Origin: an uncultured Acetatifactor sp.
GTDB taxonomy: Bacteria; Bacillota; Clostridia; Lachnospirales; Lachnospiraceae
DNA: 64,000 bases
Assembly: GCA_947627535.1 (NCBI GenBank)
Contig: CANQWM010000007.1
Location: 48,523-112,522 of the forward strand
Direction: 5' to 3'
Position 1 is the first letter of the stretch; the number at the start of each line of letters is the position of its first letter. This document shows positions 17,133-25,572 of this stretch, one piece after another. A program made the position numbers and the translations under genes. The notes under the pieces are model-generated. The model was not told the DNA's origin, searched no databases, and worked only from the letters and a program-made list of their open reading frames with translations.

Positions 17133-17414
17133 TCAGCTTCCCTGTTCAGGCTTTCCCGCTTCCGTTTCCTCTATTCCAAATCCGGCCAGCTGTGCCCGGA
17201 ACTGCATTATATCCCGCTCCACAATTTCCCTGTCTGCCCCGTATTTCCGGCAAAGGGAATCCACGATCTTATCCCTGTCATATCCCTTTATCATCATGTT
17301 CCATATGTCCGCTCCCGTTTCGTTCATGGTAAGAGGCGCCTTATAGGGCATTCCCTCCTGCCAGGTGTCCAGGAGCCAGTACATACCTGCAGCATGACGC
17401 AGCTGATATCTCAT
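17133..17414 (-). CDS. PqqD-like (RRE-fold) protein heading the Pel-like operon
   Basis: 93 residues. MNETGADIWNMMIKG followed by two helices (DKIVDSLCRKYGADREIVERDIMQF) is the PqqD signature, a winged-helix RiPP recognition element that normally binds a precursor peptide for a radical-SAM or other modifying enzyme. No radical-SAM or precursor gene lies next to it. The ATG at 17414 has AAGGAAAG 8-9 nt upstream; a TTG 18 nt further up is less likely. As the first gene after the TATAAT promoter it may bind a peptide or protein tail in the Pel machinery, which is inference. Confidence 0.85.
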   Translation of the reverse strand: MRYQLRHAAGMYWLLDTWQEGMPYKAPLTMNETGADIWNMMIKGYDRDKIVDSLCRKYGADREIVERDIMQFRAQLAGFGIEETEAGKPEQGS

Positions 17415-17439
17415 CGCACCACTTTCCTTCAACCGTTTC

Positions 17440-17480
17440 TATCAGTATAAGAATTATACCACACTTTTCGGCATAAGAAA
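17440..17480 (-). promoter_or_regulatory. Promoter of the Pel-like operon
   Basis: On the minus strand a perfect -10 TATAAT occupies 17453-17458, about 40 nt before the ATG at 17414. The -35 (about 17476-17481) is poor, which fits a gene set that needs an activator. No gene on the same strand intervenes between this site and the terminator upstream. Confidence 0.55.
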
Positions 17481-17510
17481 AGCCCGAACGCAAACATTCG
17501 GACTTTCTTC
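17478..17510 (-). terminator. Rho-independent terminator of the lipoprotein operon
   Basis: A 12-bp stem (17479-17490 with 17495-17506; two G-U pairs on the minus strand) and a 4-nt loop are followed by TTTTCTT on the minus strand. It separates the operon ending at 17537 from the Pel-like operon. Confidence 0.75.
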
Positions 17511-17536
17511 TGACATATTTTGATCAGGTCCTTCCG

Positions 17537-19486
17537 TCACACATCCCCGGGCGGAACGGATCCCGGGACTTCACCTCGCTCTTCGCCCTGGATCTCACCC
17601 CGGGGCCCCCTGTCCTGGCCGCCGCTTGGGCGTTCCCTGCCGCCGGGGCCGCCAAAGCCCCCCGGCATTTCGCCGTCCATGCCGTTTTCTCCTGCCTGGG
17701 GGTCTCGGAATCTGCCCCTCATACCGCCGTTCATGCCGCCCATTCCGTTCCCGTAGATCAGCTCCTCCAGAACGATCTGAAGCTCCTGTCCGCCTGCCGA
17801 CAAGGTATAGGTCTGGCCCTGCACAAGCCCGGGACAGCTGACCAGCACGGAGGAAAAGGAGCGCTCCGGCGTAAAGTCCGCCAGCACATTCCCCTCCGCA
17901 TCCAGAAGCTGCACCGTATCCTGAGCCCTACATTCCGAAACGTTTGTCAGGATGGACCCCTGGGTGGAACCGTCCCCGAAATTCATCGCCATCTGGGCGC
18001 TTCCCACAGCCACCAGAACGCCGCCCGTAATGCGCCCCTGACCGTTGTAGTCAATGGCGCCGTTTGCGCCGTTCTCCGGCCCCGATACATAGGTTTCCCC
18101 GCCCGTGACCGTCAGATCTCCGTTGGAGTCGATCCCGTCGCCTGCCGCGTTGACGACAAGAACGCCGCCCGAGATAGTGATGGAACAATCCTCCGCGCCA
18201 AAGGCTTCCCTTCTGTCCATTCCGCCCGGTCCCTGGAGGCCGCTGCCGTCGTTTCCTCCCGCGGCGTTCAGGCCGTCGTCGGAAGCGGTTATCCGGATCT
18301 CGCCGCCCGAGATCACAACGTCATTTCCCTCTATTCCCTCGTAACTGTCCGTGACAGCGACGCTTCCGCCCGCCATCGTCACCGTTTTGTCGGAGTGGAT
18401 TCCGTCGTCCCCTGAGACAAGTTCAAGCGCACCCCCTGTGACGGCAAGGTCCCCGCCCCCGTGAAGGGCGTCATCCAGCGCATCCACAAGGATACTGCCG
18501 CCGTTGATGCGCATTCCCTCGCCCGCTTTCAATCCCTTCGCGCTGACAATGCTGCCGTCATCGTCTGTGGCGGCGTTTCCCCCGTTTCCTCCCCCTGCGA
18601 GGATACTGAAATCTCCCCCGTCTATCTGCAGGCAGTCACCGGCGCTGATCCCGTCGCCGCCGCAGACAAGGGAAAGCAGACCTCCCCGGACATAGACGAA
18701 ACCTTTCCCGGTCTCGTCACTGTTTTCCGAGTGTATTCCGTCCTTTCCGGATGTGATATCAAGCTGTCCGTCGGCAATGCGGACGCTGTCCTTGCCTTCC
18801 AGCCCATGTCCGGCGGCATTTACGGTAAGTGTTCCCCCCGCGATGACAAGATCGTCCTTGGCCGCGATACCGTGTCCTTCGGCCGCCTCAATCTGAAGGT
18901 TTCCCGTCCCGTTTACGGTCAGATCGCACCTGGAAAAAATAACACCGTCAATATTGCTTCCGTCCGCCGTCGTATCACTTGTCCCGGAAAGGCTGTTCTG
19001 TGAGCCTTCCGCCAGCGTGACAAACAGCTTGTCGGCTTCCTTCGCATAGATGGCCGCGCCTGTTTTGTTTGAAATTTCAGCTCCGTCCAGCACCAGACAA
19101 ACCTTGTCCGTATCCGCGGCCTCTACCGCGACCATGCCTTCCAGGTTTCCGGACAGGATATAAACCCCCGCCGCTGTAATTGTAACGACACCGTCGGAGA
19201 CGATCACGGACGGATCACTGCCAGAGGCCGTACTGCCTTCCAGCGTGACCAGGACAGCCGACGAAGCGTCATACTCCCCCTCCAGATCTCTCTCCGTAAA
19301 CATTTCCTCCGGATCCAGCGGATTCTCCAAGACGGCAGCCGCCTGATCCGAAGATGCGTCCACGTTCTCCCATTCTGCGGCGGAGACATTCGCAGGCTCT
19401 TCCTTCCCGCCGCACCCGGTCAGGGAAAAAGCCGTCAGTCCCGCCAGAAGCAACGCACATAACCGAAACCATGTTTTCCTCTTCAT
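17537..19486 (-). CDS. Lipoprotein with Cthe_2159-type carbohydrate-binding beta-helix
   Basis: 649 residues. A signal peptide ends in the lipobox LTGC, with Cys25 as the lipidation site. Residues ~75-560 are a right-handed parallel beta-helix with repeating motifs such as GGDGISAGDCLQIDGG, SGDDGIHSDKTVTMAGG and ASDDGLNAAGG. These match the Cthe_2159 domain, a calcium- and polygalacturonate-binding cellulosome-era family. The last ~75 residues are Gly/Pro/Arg/Glu-rich and probably disordered. AAAGG and GAGG precede the ATG at 19486. It is the last gene of an operon with VTC and DUF4956 genes, a common grouping that usually also includes a CotH-like kinase, which is absent here. A terminator follows. 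Confidence 0.88.
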   Translation of the reverse strand: MKRKTWFRLCALLLAGLTAFSLTGCGGKEEPANVSAAEWENVDASSDQAAAVLENPLDPEEMFTERDLEGEYDASSAVLVTLEGSTASGSDPSVIVSDGVVTITAAGVYILSGNLEGMVAVEAADTDKVCLVLDGAEISNKTGAAIYAKEADKLFVTLAEGSQNSLSGTSDTTADGSNIDGVIFSRCDLTVNGTGNLQIEAAEGHGIAAKDDLVIAGGTLTVNAAGHGLEGKDSVRIADGQLDITSGKDGIHSENSDETGKGFVYVRGGLLSLVCGGDGISAGDCLQIDGGDFSILAGGGNGGNAATDDDGSIVSAKGLKAGEGMRINGGSILVDALDDALHGGGDLAVTGGALELVSGDDGIHSDKTVTMAGGSVAVTDSYEGIEGNDVVISGGEIRITASDDGLNAAGGNDGSGLQGPGGMDRREAFGAEDCSITISGGVLVVNAAGDGIDSNGDLTVTGGETYVSGPENGANGAIDYNGQGRITGGVLVAVGSAQMAMNFGDGSTQGSILTNVSECRAQDTVQLLDAEGNVLADFTPERSFSSVLVSCPGLVQGQTYTLSAGGQELQIVLEELIYGNGMGGMNGGMRGRFRDPQAGENGMDGEMPGGFGGPGGRERPSGGQDRGPRGEIQGEERGEVPGSVPPGDV

Positions 19487-19534
19487 CTTCCTCACCTTTC
19501 CATCCAGCCATTTTCCAGCCGGTCCCCAGTTTTC

Positions 19535-20236
19535 CTAAAGCTCACAGGCAGCGGTCTCCTTTTGGCAGACCGATATTTCCAGATTCCCGTTTCTGCAGCG
19601 CAGCTTGTCGATCAGCTCTTTCTCCGCTCTGTCGTCCTTCAGTACGATATTGTATGTCAGTTTAAAAAGGCTTCCCATATTCACCGTCTTTACCTGTTCC
19701 AGATTGTGGGTCCGCGTATACTCCTTCAGCACATCGTCAAACACGCCGCTGTAATCCAGATCTTCCGGGATCGTAATGTGAAGCACCCGGTAAAGGGCCT
19801 CATGTTTTCCGATCCCAAAATCAAAGCAGTTGTAAACCACCGTCACGCCGCCAAGCACCAGCGCGAAAAGCGCCGCATAGCCCAGATATCCCATTCCGGC
19901 GATCAGTCCCGTGCACATGGCAAGAAAAATGGCGCAGATTTCCCTGGCCGTGCCGGGCACGGAACGAAAGCGTACCAGACTGAAGGTTCCTGCCACCGCC
20001 ACCCCGGTGCCGACGCTGCCGTTCACCATCAGGATCACCACGCAGACCACCGCGGGCAGAACCGCCAGCGTCAGCAGAAAGCTTTTCGTACAGCGGTTTT
20101 TCACGGTATAGGCCCCCGCCAGTAAAAATCCCACCGCCAGAGATACCGCCAGGCACAGCAGGAACCGGTCTACAGAGACAGCGGCCGCGGCCTGGGCGTC
20201 CGTGTCAAAAATCCCTCGAAATATCTTGTCAAGCAT
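19535..20236 (-). CDS. DUF4956 membrane protein
   Basis: 233 residues. Four hydrophobic segments (about 25-48, 55-75, 85-100 and 112-145) contain the family-typical SVGTGVAVAGTFSLVRFRSVPGTA stretch. They are followed by a soluble C-terminal ferredoxin-like domain (about 155-230). The molecular role is unknown. DUF4956 genes almost always sit next to VTC-domain genes, so the two probably act together at the membrane. The ATG at 20236 has GGAGG 9 nt upstream and overlaps the VTC gene by 8 bp. Confidence 0.88.
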   Translation of the reverse strand: MLDKIFRGIFDTDAQAAAAVSVDRFLLCLAVSLAVGFLLAGAYTVKNRCTKSFLLTLAVLPAVVCVVILMVNGSVGTGVAVAGTFSLVRFRSVPGTAREICAIFLAMCTGLIAGMGYLGYAALFALVLGGVTVVYNCFDFGIGKHEALYRVLHITIPEDLDYSGVFDDVLKEYTRTHNLEQVKTVNMGSLFKLTYNIVLKDDRAEKELIDKLRCRNGNLEISVCQKETAACEL

Positions 20237-20945
20237 ATGCTTTTTCCTCCTTTTTATCCCTCTCAAGCATGGCCAGATAAGCGTTCCCATACTTGGAAAA
20301 CGAAGTCTTCCGGATCCTCTGACTGGTCAAGACATCCACCATCCAGAGCGGGATTCCCCCGGCTGTCTTAAGCTCCATCAGCGTCTGTCCCGGTTTCAGG
20401 ATCCTTTCGCCGTAAACCCCGGCTGCCAGAGAAAGATCCGTTGTCCTCCAGAGAATATTTTCATCAAACGTCACACGAAATTCACTGTTCTTTTCAAAAA
20501 ACGCTTCCCTCTCGCTGGAGAGAAACACTCTGGGCGCCAGAGTCCCGTAATACCCGCGGAAATAATCAATCTCATCCGTGATCTGGCAGGGCGTGGGCGC
20601 AGGGATCCTTCCCCCCAGATAATCCGCCGCATCCTTCTGGCAGACAGCCGTGCGGCGCTTATAAACAACCGAATGGTACTTTCTTTTCAGTTCTATGTAC
20701 ACGCTGTCGCCGGGCCCGGCAGCGCGGTAGCTTCGAACCCGCAGCTTTTCCTTGTAGACCGGCCTCTCCAGGGACCTTCTGATCAAGAGATAGGTTTCCG
20801 TGTCGTAATAAATGCTGCGAATGGTGCTGCGCCCGTAACTGTCCGGCTCCATATGGGATTCCATGGCCGCCATGACCGCTTCCTTCTGCGCCCTGTCAAG
20901 CAGATACTTGATCTCATAGCGCTCAAAAACCGTAGGAGATGCCAT
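20229..20945 (-). CDS. VTC-domain protein (polyphosphate polymerase family)
   Basis: 238 residues. FERYEIKYLL at the N-terminus and the basic tunnel strands (RRSLERPVYKEKLRVRSY, YIELKRKYHSVVYKRR) are VTC/triphosphate-tunnel-like features. The eukaryotic VTC4 domain makes polyphosphate from ATP; for bacterial members next to DUF4956 the product is not established. The ATG at 20945 follows GGAGG by 8 nt. The leader contains a strong hairpin. The gene is first in an operon with DUF4956 and the Cthe_2159-type lipoprotein. Confidence 0.88.
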   Translation of the reverse strand: MASPTVFERYEIKYLLDRAQKEAVMAAMESHMEPDSYGRSTIRSIYYDTETYLLIRRSLERPVYKEKLRVRSYRAAGPGDSVYIELKRKYHSVVYKRRTAVCQKDAADYLGGRIPAPTPCQITDEIDYFRGYYGTLAPRVFLSSEREAFFEKNSEFRVTFDENILWRTTDLSLAAGVYGERILKPGQTLMELKTAGGIPLWMVDVLTSQRIRKTSFSKYGNAYLAMLERDKKEEKAYA

Positions 20946-20972
20946 ATCCGATCCTCCTGTTGTTTTATATTC

Positions 20973-20993
20973 CGGCCGGGTATTTCCCGGCCG
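20973..20993. promoter_or_regulatory. GC-rich hairpin in the leader of the VTC operon
   Basis: A perfect 8-bp inverted repeat (CGGCCGGG / CCCGGCCG) with a 5-nt loop lies 28 nt before the VTC start. A possible -10 (GATAAT on the minus strand, near 21010) is just upstream, so the hairpin would be in the 5' leader. There is no U-run directly after it. Confidence 0.5.
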
Positions 20994-21115
20994 CACTGCT
21001 TTGATGGAATTATCTTATCAGACAAACCTAAATCGAACCTTAAGAAAAGTGTGAAGAAACTGTGATTTTTCCATTGCCCCGAAAACGCCCGGGACAGACC
21101 CCCGGACGAAACAAA

Positions 21116-21898
21116 TTACCGGTAGATATCCTGAGACTGCTGTTCGTTTCTCTTTCGCATTGCCGTGGTCAGGATAAACAGGGAAAGTCCAAAATTAATG
21201 ACCCAGAAAAAGGGAATATACACCGGCAGGAAGGATACCACCGCCTTGATGAGCAGGGGCAGAGTACGGCTGTAGACTCCGAGGATATAAATCTGGCCGA
21301 AGGTAAGCTCACAGCGCAGATAAGAGGCTATGGCCATCCCTGCCAGCGCCAGGATAAGAACGCCAAAGAAAAACAGCGCCGTTGTCCAGACATAGAGAAA
21401 GAGCATGAATATTGCATACAGCAGATACAGCAGCGGGACAAATTTTGCCAGATCGCTCCTGTCCAGTTCCAGGTTCAGATCGGTATAATAGGATCCCATG
21501 ATCTCGTCACCGCTCTTGAGAATAAACTTCTCCGAATCAAGAATGACAACACTGCTGTAATCCGAAAGAAGGTCTTCCAGCTCATTCATATCCCGAAAAT
21601 AAAAATCGTTTTCCGTGTCAATGCGCAGATAGACCCCGCCCTGTTCCATCTCCACGGTATCGTCCACCCACAGTCTGCCGTCCTTCAATTCAAAATCGGG
21701 CACCCGCTCCCAGAACCCCTTTGACGATCCGAAAAAACCGCCGAACTGAATCATGGAAGGAAGCAGCCACACCGCAGCAAAATAGATCAGCATCACAAGC
21801 ATTCCGTAACAGAATATCCGGCTCTTTTTATTGTTTAGAAAACGGCTGTAGCCGCCAAAATCGTGGAGCGATAACGCCATCTCACTGAACAGATTCAT
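21116..21898 (-). CDS. DUF1189 membrane protein
   Basis: 260 residues. One N-terminal helix (about 30-50) is followed by an outer domain of about 100 residues (FELKDGRLWVDDTVEME, a DUF1189 hallmark) and four to five further helices (about 150-245). The family is widespread in Firmicutes, with a proposed link to maltodextrin or membrane-protein homeostasis that is not firm. It is divergent from the two-component system at 22130, so they may share control. The start ATG at 21898 follows GGGAGG. Confidence 0.85.
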   Translation of the reverse strand: MNLFSEMALSLHDFGGYSRFLNNKKSRIFCYGMLVMLIYFAAVWLLPSMIQFGGFFGSSKGFWERVPDFELKDGRLWVDDTVEMEQGGVYLRIDTENDFYFRDMNELEDLLSDYSSVVILDSEKFILKSGDEIMGSYYTDLNLELDRSDLAKFVPLLYLLYAIFMLFLYVWTTALFFFGVLILALAGMAIASYLRCELTFGQIYILGVYSRTLPLLIKAVVSFLPVYIPFFWVINFGLSLFILTTAMRKRNEQQSQDIYR

Positions 21899-22064
21899 AA
21901 ATACCTCCCGTCCGGCGTCCAGCCCTTCGTTTTCGTCTTCCGCCGTATCATCATAATACTATATTTTCTGTCCCTTTTCAAGCGTCAGCTGCGGAATGTT
22001 CTATTTCACCGATTCGGAATGTCCTATTTTTAGGCTGTTCAGACAGAAAGCCGGGAAGACCTGT

Positions 22065-22093
22065 TTGCGCTGTTTGCCGTATTGTGTTATGAT
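22065..22093 (+). promoter_or_regulatory. Promoter of the two-component operon
   Basis: -35 TTGCGC at 22065-22070, a 17-bp spacer and -10 TATGAT at 22088-22093. The ATG of the response regulator is 37 nt downstream. Confidence 0.55.
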
Positions 22094-22129
22094 AAAGACA
22101 ATATTTCGGAACAGGGAGGAAACGAAGCC

Positions 22130-22801
22130 ATGAAGCTTTTGATCGCGGATGACGACAGAGACATCGCCAGGGCCCTGACCGTCTTGTTTGAACGAAGCCA
22201 TTACAGCACGGACACGGTTTTTAACGGCAGCGACGCCTATGATTATGCCGCCGGCGGAGATTACGACGGGCTGATCCTGGACATCATGATGCCCGGGATG
22301 GACGGTCTGGAGGTCCTGAAGAAGCTCCGCGCAGACGGTGTCTCCACCCCCGTGCTGCTCCTGACTGCCAGAAGCGAAGTGGAAGACCGGGTAAACGGCC
22401 TGGACGCTGGGGCGGACGACTATCTCCCCAAACCTTTTGCCGCCAGCGAGCTGCTGGCCAGAGTGAGGGCCATGCTCCGCAGGAGGGACCAGTATCACGG
22501 AAATGTTCTGGAATACCAGGGACTTACGCTGAACCTGTCCACATACGAACTGGGTTTTGCAGGGGAAAGCCTGCGGCTCATGGGCAGGGAATTCCAGGTG
22601 ATGGAGCTTTTAATGCAGGCTCCCGGAAGCGTCATCTCCACGGAGCAGTTCATGGACCGCATCTGGGGCTGGGAGGCGGAGGCGGATGTCAGCGTTGTCT
22701 GGGTCAACCTTTCCAACCTCAGGAAAAAAATCGAAAAGCTGAACGCCCCCGTAGGAATCAGAGCCGTCAGAGGTGTCGGATACTGTCTGGAAAAAACATA
22801 A
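22130..22801 (+). CDS. OmpR-family response regulator
   Basis: 223 residues. The receiver domain (1-~118) has the acidic triad DDD at 7-9, phosphoacceptor Asp51 in LILDIMMPGMDG, and Lys in YLPKPF. The C-terminal winged-helix domain (~128-222) ends in RAVRGVGYCLE. It should bind DNA as a dimer when phosphorylated by the kinase encoded 18 bp downstream. The ATG at 22130 follows GGGAGG. Likely targets are the divergent DUF1189 gene and the VTC operon, judged only from position. Confidence 0.95.
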   Translation: MKLLIADDDRDIARALTVLFERSHYSTDTVFNGSDAYDYAAGGDYDGLILDIMMPGMDGLEVLKKLRADGVSTPVLLLTARSEVEDRVNGLDAGADDYLPKPFAASELLARVRAMLRRRDQYHGNVLEYQGLTLNLSTYELGFAGESLRLMGREFQVMELLMQAPGSVISTEQFMDRIWGWEAEADVSVVWVNLSNLRKKIEKLNAPVGIRAVRGVGYCLEKT

Positions 22802-22819
22802 AAAGGAGAAACCCCTGCC

Positions 22820-24160
22820 ATGATACCCAAACTTCGCAGAAAATTTATCTCTGTCACAGCGGCCGCCCTGTTTGCCGTGATCCTGCTTGTGACAGGATCC
22901 ATAAACGGTATCTTTATCATTCAGAACACCAGGCTGCTCTCCTCCCATCTTGACATGCTGATGGAAAACGATGAAAACGCGCCCGGGACTCATTTTCAGG
23001 ACGGCGGGCTGCCGGCAGAGACCGGGGAAGAAAACAGCCTTCCGCCCCAACAGCCGCCCCAGGACTTTCCGGGCAGGCGGGGGCCGGCAGAGGGATTCAG
23101 CCTTCTTCCCCGGTTTGAAAACCGTCTCCGTATGCGCGCGGACGGCTGTGTGGTCCTGCTTGATTCACAGGGCGGCATCGCTGATATCCGCCAGGACGCC
23201 GCCCAGAATTATTCCGCCGAGGACCTTGAGGAGATCGTGTCCAATATTCTGGACAGCGGGGATAAGGACGGATGGTACAGCTGCTACAGATACCGCGTGA
23301 CAGACAGGACGGACCCGGCCGGTGTTCCCATGACCCTGATCGGCATTGTAAATGCCTCCTCCACGCTGTATTCCATCCTTACCATGCTATGGGTGTCCGT
23401 CCTCATCGGCATCGCCGGATTTCTTGTGGTGCTCCTTATCATTGTCTTTGCTTCCGGCCGGGCCATCCGCCCTATCGCGGAAAGCTACGCCCGGCAGAAA
23501 CAGTTCGTGACGGACGCCGGCCATGAGCTGAAGACACCGCTTACGGTGATCTCCGCGGATAACGCACTGGCGCGGATGACATACGGGGACTGCGAATGGT
23601 TTGACGGCATCGACAGACAGGTAGGCAAGATGAACGGACTGGTGAGGGATCTGATCACCCTGGCAAAAATGGACGAGGAACAGGCGCCCGCGTTTGCAGC
23701 ATGCAGCTTAAGCGACATCGTTTATGACACTGCCCGTTCCTTTGAAAACCTGATCCGCTCAGAAACAAAGGTGCTGACCCTGGACATTGCAGACGGCATT
23801 ACCTGTTTCGGCGACGAAGCCAGACTGCGCCAGCTTGTTTCCGTTCTTATGGATAACGCGGTAAAATATTGTGATGAAAAAGGAAAGATCGCCGTGCATC
23901 TCACGGCAGGCAGAACAATCCGCCTTCAGATCATAAACGACTGCAGAAACCCTGAAGGCTTTGATCCGGAAAAGGTTTTTGAACGGTTCTACCGGGGGGA
24001 CAGAGCCCGGACCCCTGACGGCAGTTACGGGCTCGGGCTCTCTATCGCAAAGTCCATTGTGGAGCTTCACAAAGGCTCCATCAGTGCCAGGACAGCCGAT
24101 CACGGCAGGATACTGTTTGAGGTAAATCTGCCCCTCTACTCATTCCCGTCCCAGCAATAA
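22820..24160 (+). CDS. Membrane sensor histidine kinase
   Basis: 446 residues. TM1 at about 12-34, an outer domain ~35-185 with a Pro/Gln/Gly-rich stretch (~55-90), and TM2 at about 188-212. The HisKA box is DAGHELKTPLTV with His235, and the HATPase domain has DNAVKY and GLGLSIAKSIVELH. It pairs with the response regulator just upstream. The extracellular signal is unknown. AAAGGAG precedes the ATG at 22820. Its last 25 bp overlap the 3' end of the convergent PurF-like gene. Confidence 0.95.
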   Translation: MIPKLRRKFISVTAAALFAVILLVTGSINGIFIIQNTRLLSSHLDMLMENDENAPGTHFQDGGLPAETGEENSLPPQQPPQDFPGRRGPAEGFSLLPRFENRLRMRADGCVVLLDSQGGIADIRQDAAQNYSAEDLEEIVSNILDSGDKDGWYSCYRYRVTDRTDPAGVPMTLIGIVNASSTLYSILTMLWVSVLIGIAGFLVVLLIIVFASGRAIRPIAESYARQKQFVTDAGHELKTPLTVISADNALARMTYGDCEWFDGIDRQVGKMNGLVRDLITLAKMDEEQAPAFAACSLSDIVYDTARSFENLIRSETKVLTLDIADGITCFGDEARLRQLVSVLMDNAVKYCDEKGKIAVHLTAGRTIRLQIINDCRNPEGFDPEKVFERFYRGDRARTPDGSYGLGLSIAKSIVELHKGSISARTADHGRILFEVNLPLYSFPSQQ

Positions 24161-25542
24161 GTACAAAGCCTGTCTCTGGGTATCCCCACAGAAGCGATCA
24201 TGTCATCCAGCCTGTTGTACCGCAGCGTGGTGAAATTCAGCTGGCGTCCGATCCGTTCTACCATCTCCGCATACTGGGGCGTGTCCGGATCCACATAATA
24301 TTTCAGGTCGATCTCTCTGTCCTCCTGCTCCATCTGGCTGAGGACCCGTCTCGCGATCAGATCCATTTCCGAGGAGGAGCGCGAGAAATTCAGATATTTA
24401 CAGCCAAACAAAAGAGGCGGACAGGCCGGACGGATATGTACTTCCTTCGCGCCGCTCTGATACAGAAATTCCGTGGTTTCCCGAAGCTGCGTGCCCCGGA
24501 CGATGGAATCGTCGATGAGAAGCAGGCTTTTGTTCTGGATCAGCTCCTGCACCGGGATCAGTTTCATCCTTGCGATCAGGTTTCTCTGAGTCTGGATGGT
24601 CGGCATAAAGGATCTGGGCCAGGTAGGCGTATACTTGATAAAAGGTCTGGAAAACGGGATCCCGGACCGGTTTGCGTAACCGATGGCATGGGCTGTGCCG
24701 GAGTCCGGCACGCCTGCAACGATATCAGGACGGACATTGTCCCGCTCCGCCAGCAGCGCGCCGCAGTTATAGCGCATCTGCTCCACACTGATCCCTTCAT
24801 AGGAGGAAGAGGGATACCCATAATACACCCAGAGGAACGTACAGATCTTCATGTCTTTCCCAGGCGCGGCCAGAGTTTTTACTCCCTCTGGCGTCACCAC
24901 GACGATCTCTCCCGGTCCAAGCTCCCTCTCTTCCACATACCCCAGGTTCAGATAGGCAAAGCTCTCAAAGGATACGCAGTAGGCCCCTTCTTTCTTTCCG
25001 ATCACAACAGGCGTCCTGCCCAGTCTGTCCCTGGCGGCATAAATCCCCTTCGGCGTCATCAAAAGGATCGTCATAGAGCCGTCGATGACCTCCTGGGCAT
25101 GACGGATTCCGTCCACCAGGTTCTCTTCCTGATTGACGATAGAAGCAACCAGCTCGGTAGCGTTGATGTCTCCGCCGCTCATCTCCAGAAAATGGGAGTG
25201 TCCTCTGACAAAAAGATCCTCGATCAGCTGATCCGTGTTGTTGATCTTGCCTACCGTGGTGATGGCATAGGTCCCATGGTGGGAACGGACCATCAGCGGC
25301 TGGGGCTCATAATCGGAGATACAGCCAATCCCGAGACTGCCGTGCATCTCGTTCAGATCCTTGTCAAACTTTGTGCGGAAGGGAGCGTTCTCAATGTTGT
25401 GAATCGCCCTGTCAAATCCGGAATCCTTGCTGTAAACGGCCATTCCGGCACGTCTCGTCCCAAGATGGGAATGATAATCCGTTCCGAAAAACAGGTCAAA
25501 AACACAGTCCTCCTTCGCCGCCACTCCAAAAAAACCACCCAT
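24136..25542 (-). CDS. PurF paralogue with inactivated glutaminase domain
   Basis: 468 residues, same two-domain layout as PurF. The phosphoribosyltransferase half keeps the PRPP motif LLLIDDSIVRGTQL and the four Fe-S cysteine positions (KICTF, GCKYL, LCTYC). The Ntn glutaminase half is broken: the catalytic N-terminal Cys of CGVFG is Gly (MGGFFG), the RYST substrate-arginine region is replaced by CISDYEPQ, and the NG of HNGNL becomes VG. It therefore should not use glutamine, and may use ammonia, serve as a regulatory partner of the true PurF, or have another substrate. The ATG at 25542 follows GGAG by 6 nt; a TTG upstream lacks support. It is 30 bp after purB in one operon. Confidence 0.9.
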   Translation of the reverse strand: MGGFFGVAAKEDCVFDLFFGTDYHSHLGTRRAGMAVYSKDSGFDRAIHNIENAPFRTKFDKDLNEMHGSLGIGCISDYEPQPLMVRSHHGTYAITTVGKINNTDQLIEDLFVRGHSHFLEMSGGDINATELVASIVNQEENLVDGIRHAQEVIDGSMTILLMTPKGIYAARDRLGRTPVVIGKKEGAYCVSFESFAYLNLGYVEERELGPGEIVVVTPEGVKTLAAPGKDMKICTFLWVYYGYPSSSYEGISVEQMRYNCGALLAERDNVRPDIVAGVPDSGTAHAIGYANRSGIPFSRPFIKYTPTWPRSFMPTIQTQRNLIARMKLIPVQELIQNKSLLLIDDSIVRGTQLRETTEFLYQSGAKEVHIRPACPPLLFGCKYLNFSRSSSEMDLIARRVLSQMEQEDREIDLKYYVDPDTPQYAEMVERIGRQLNFTTLRYNRLDDMIASVGIPRDRLCTYCWDGNE

Positions 25543-25572
25543 ATCTGTCTCCAAGCCTTTCCCGCGTGTCTG

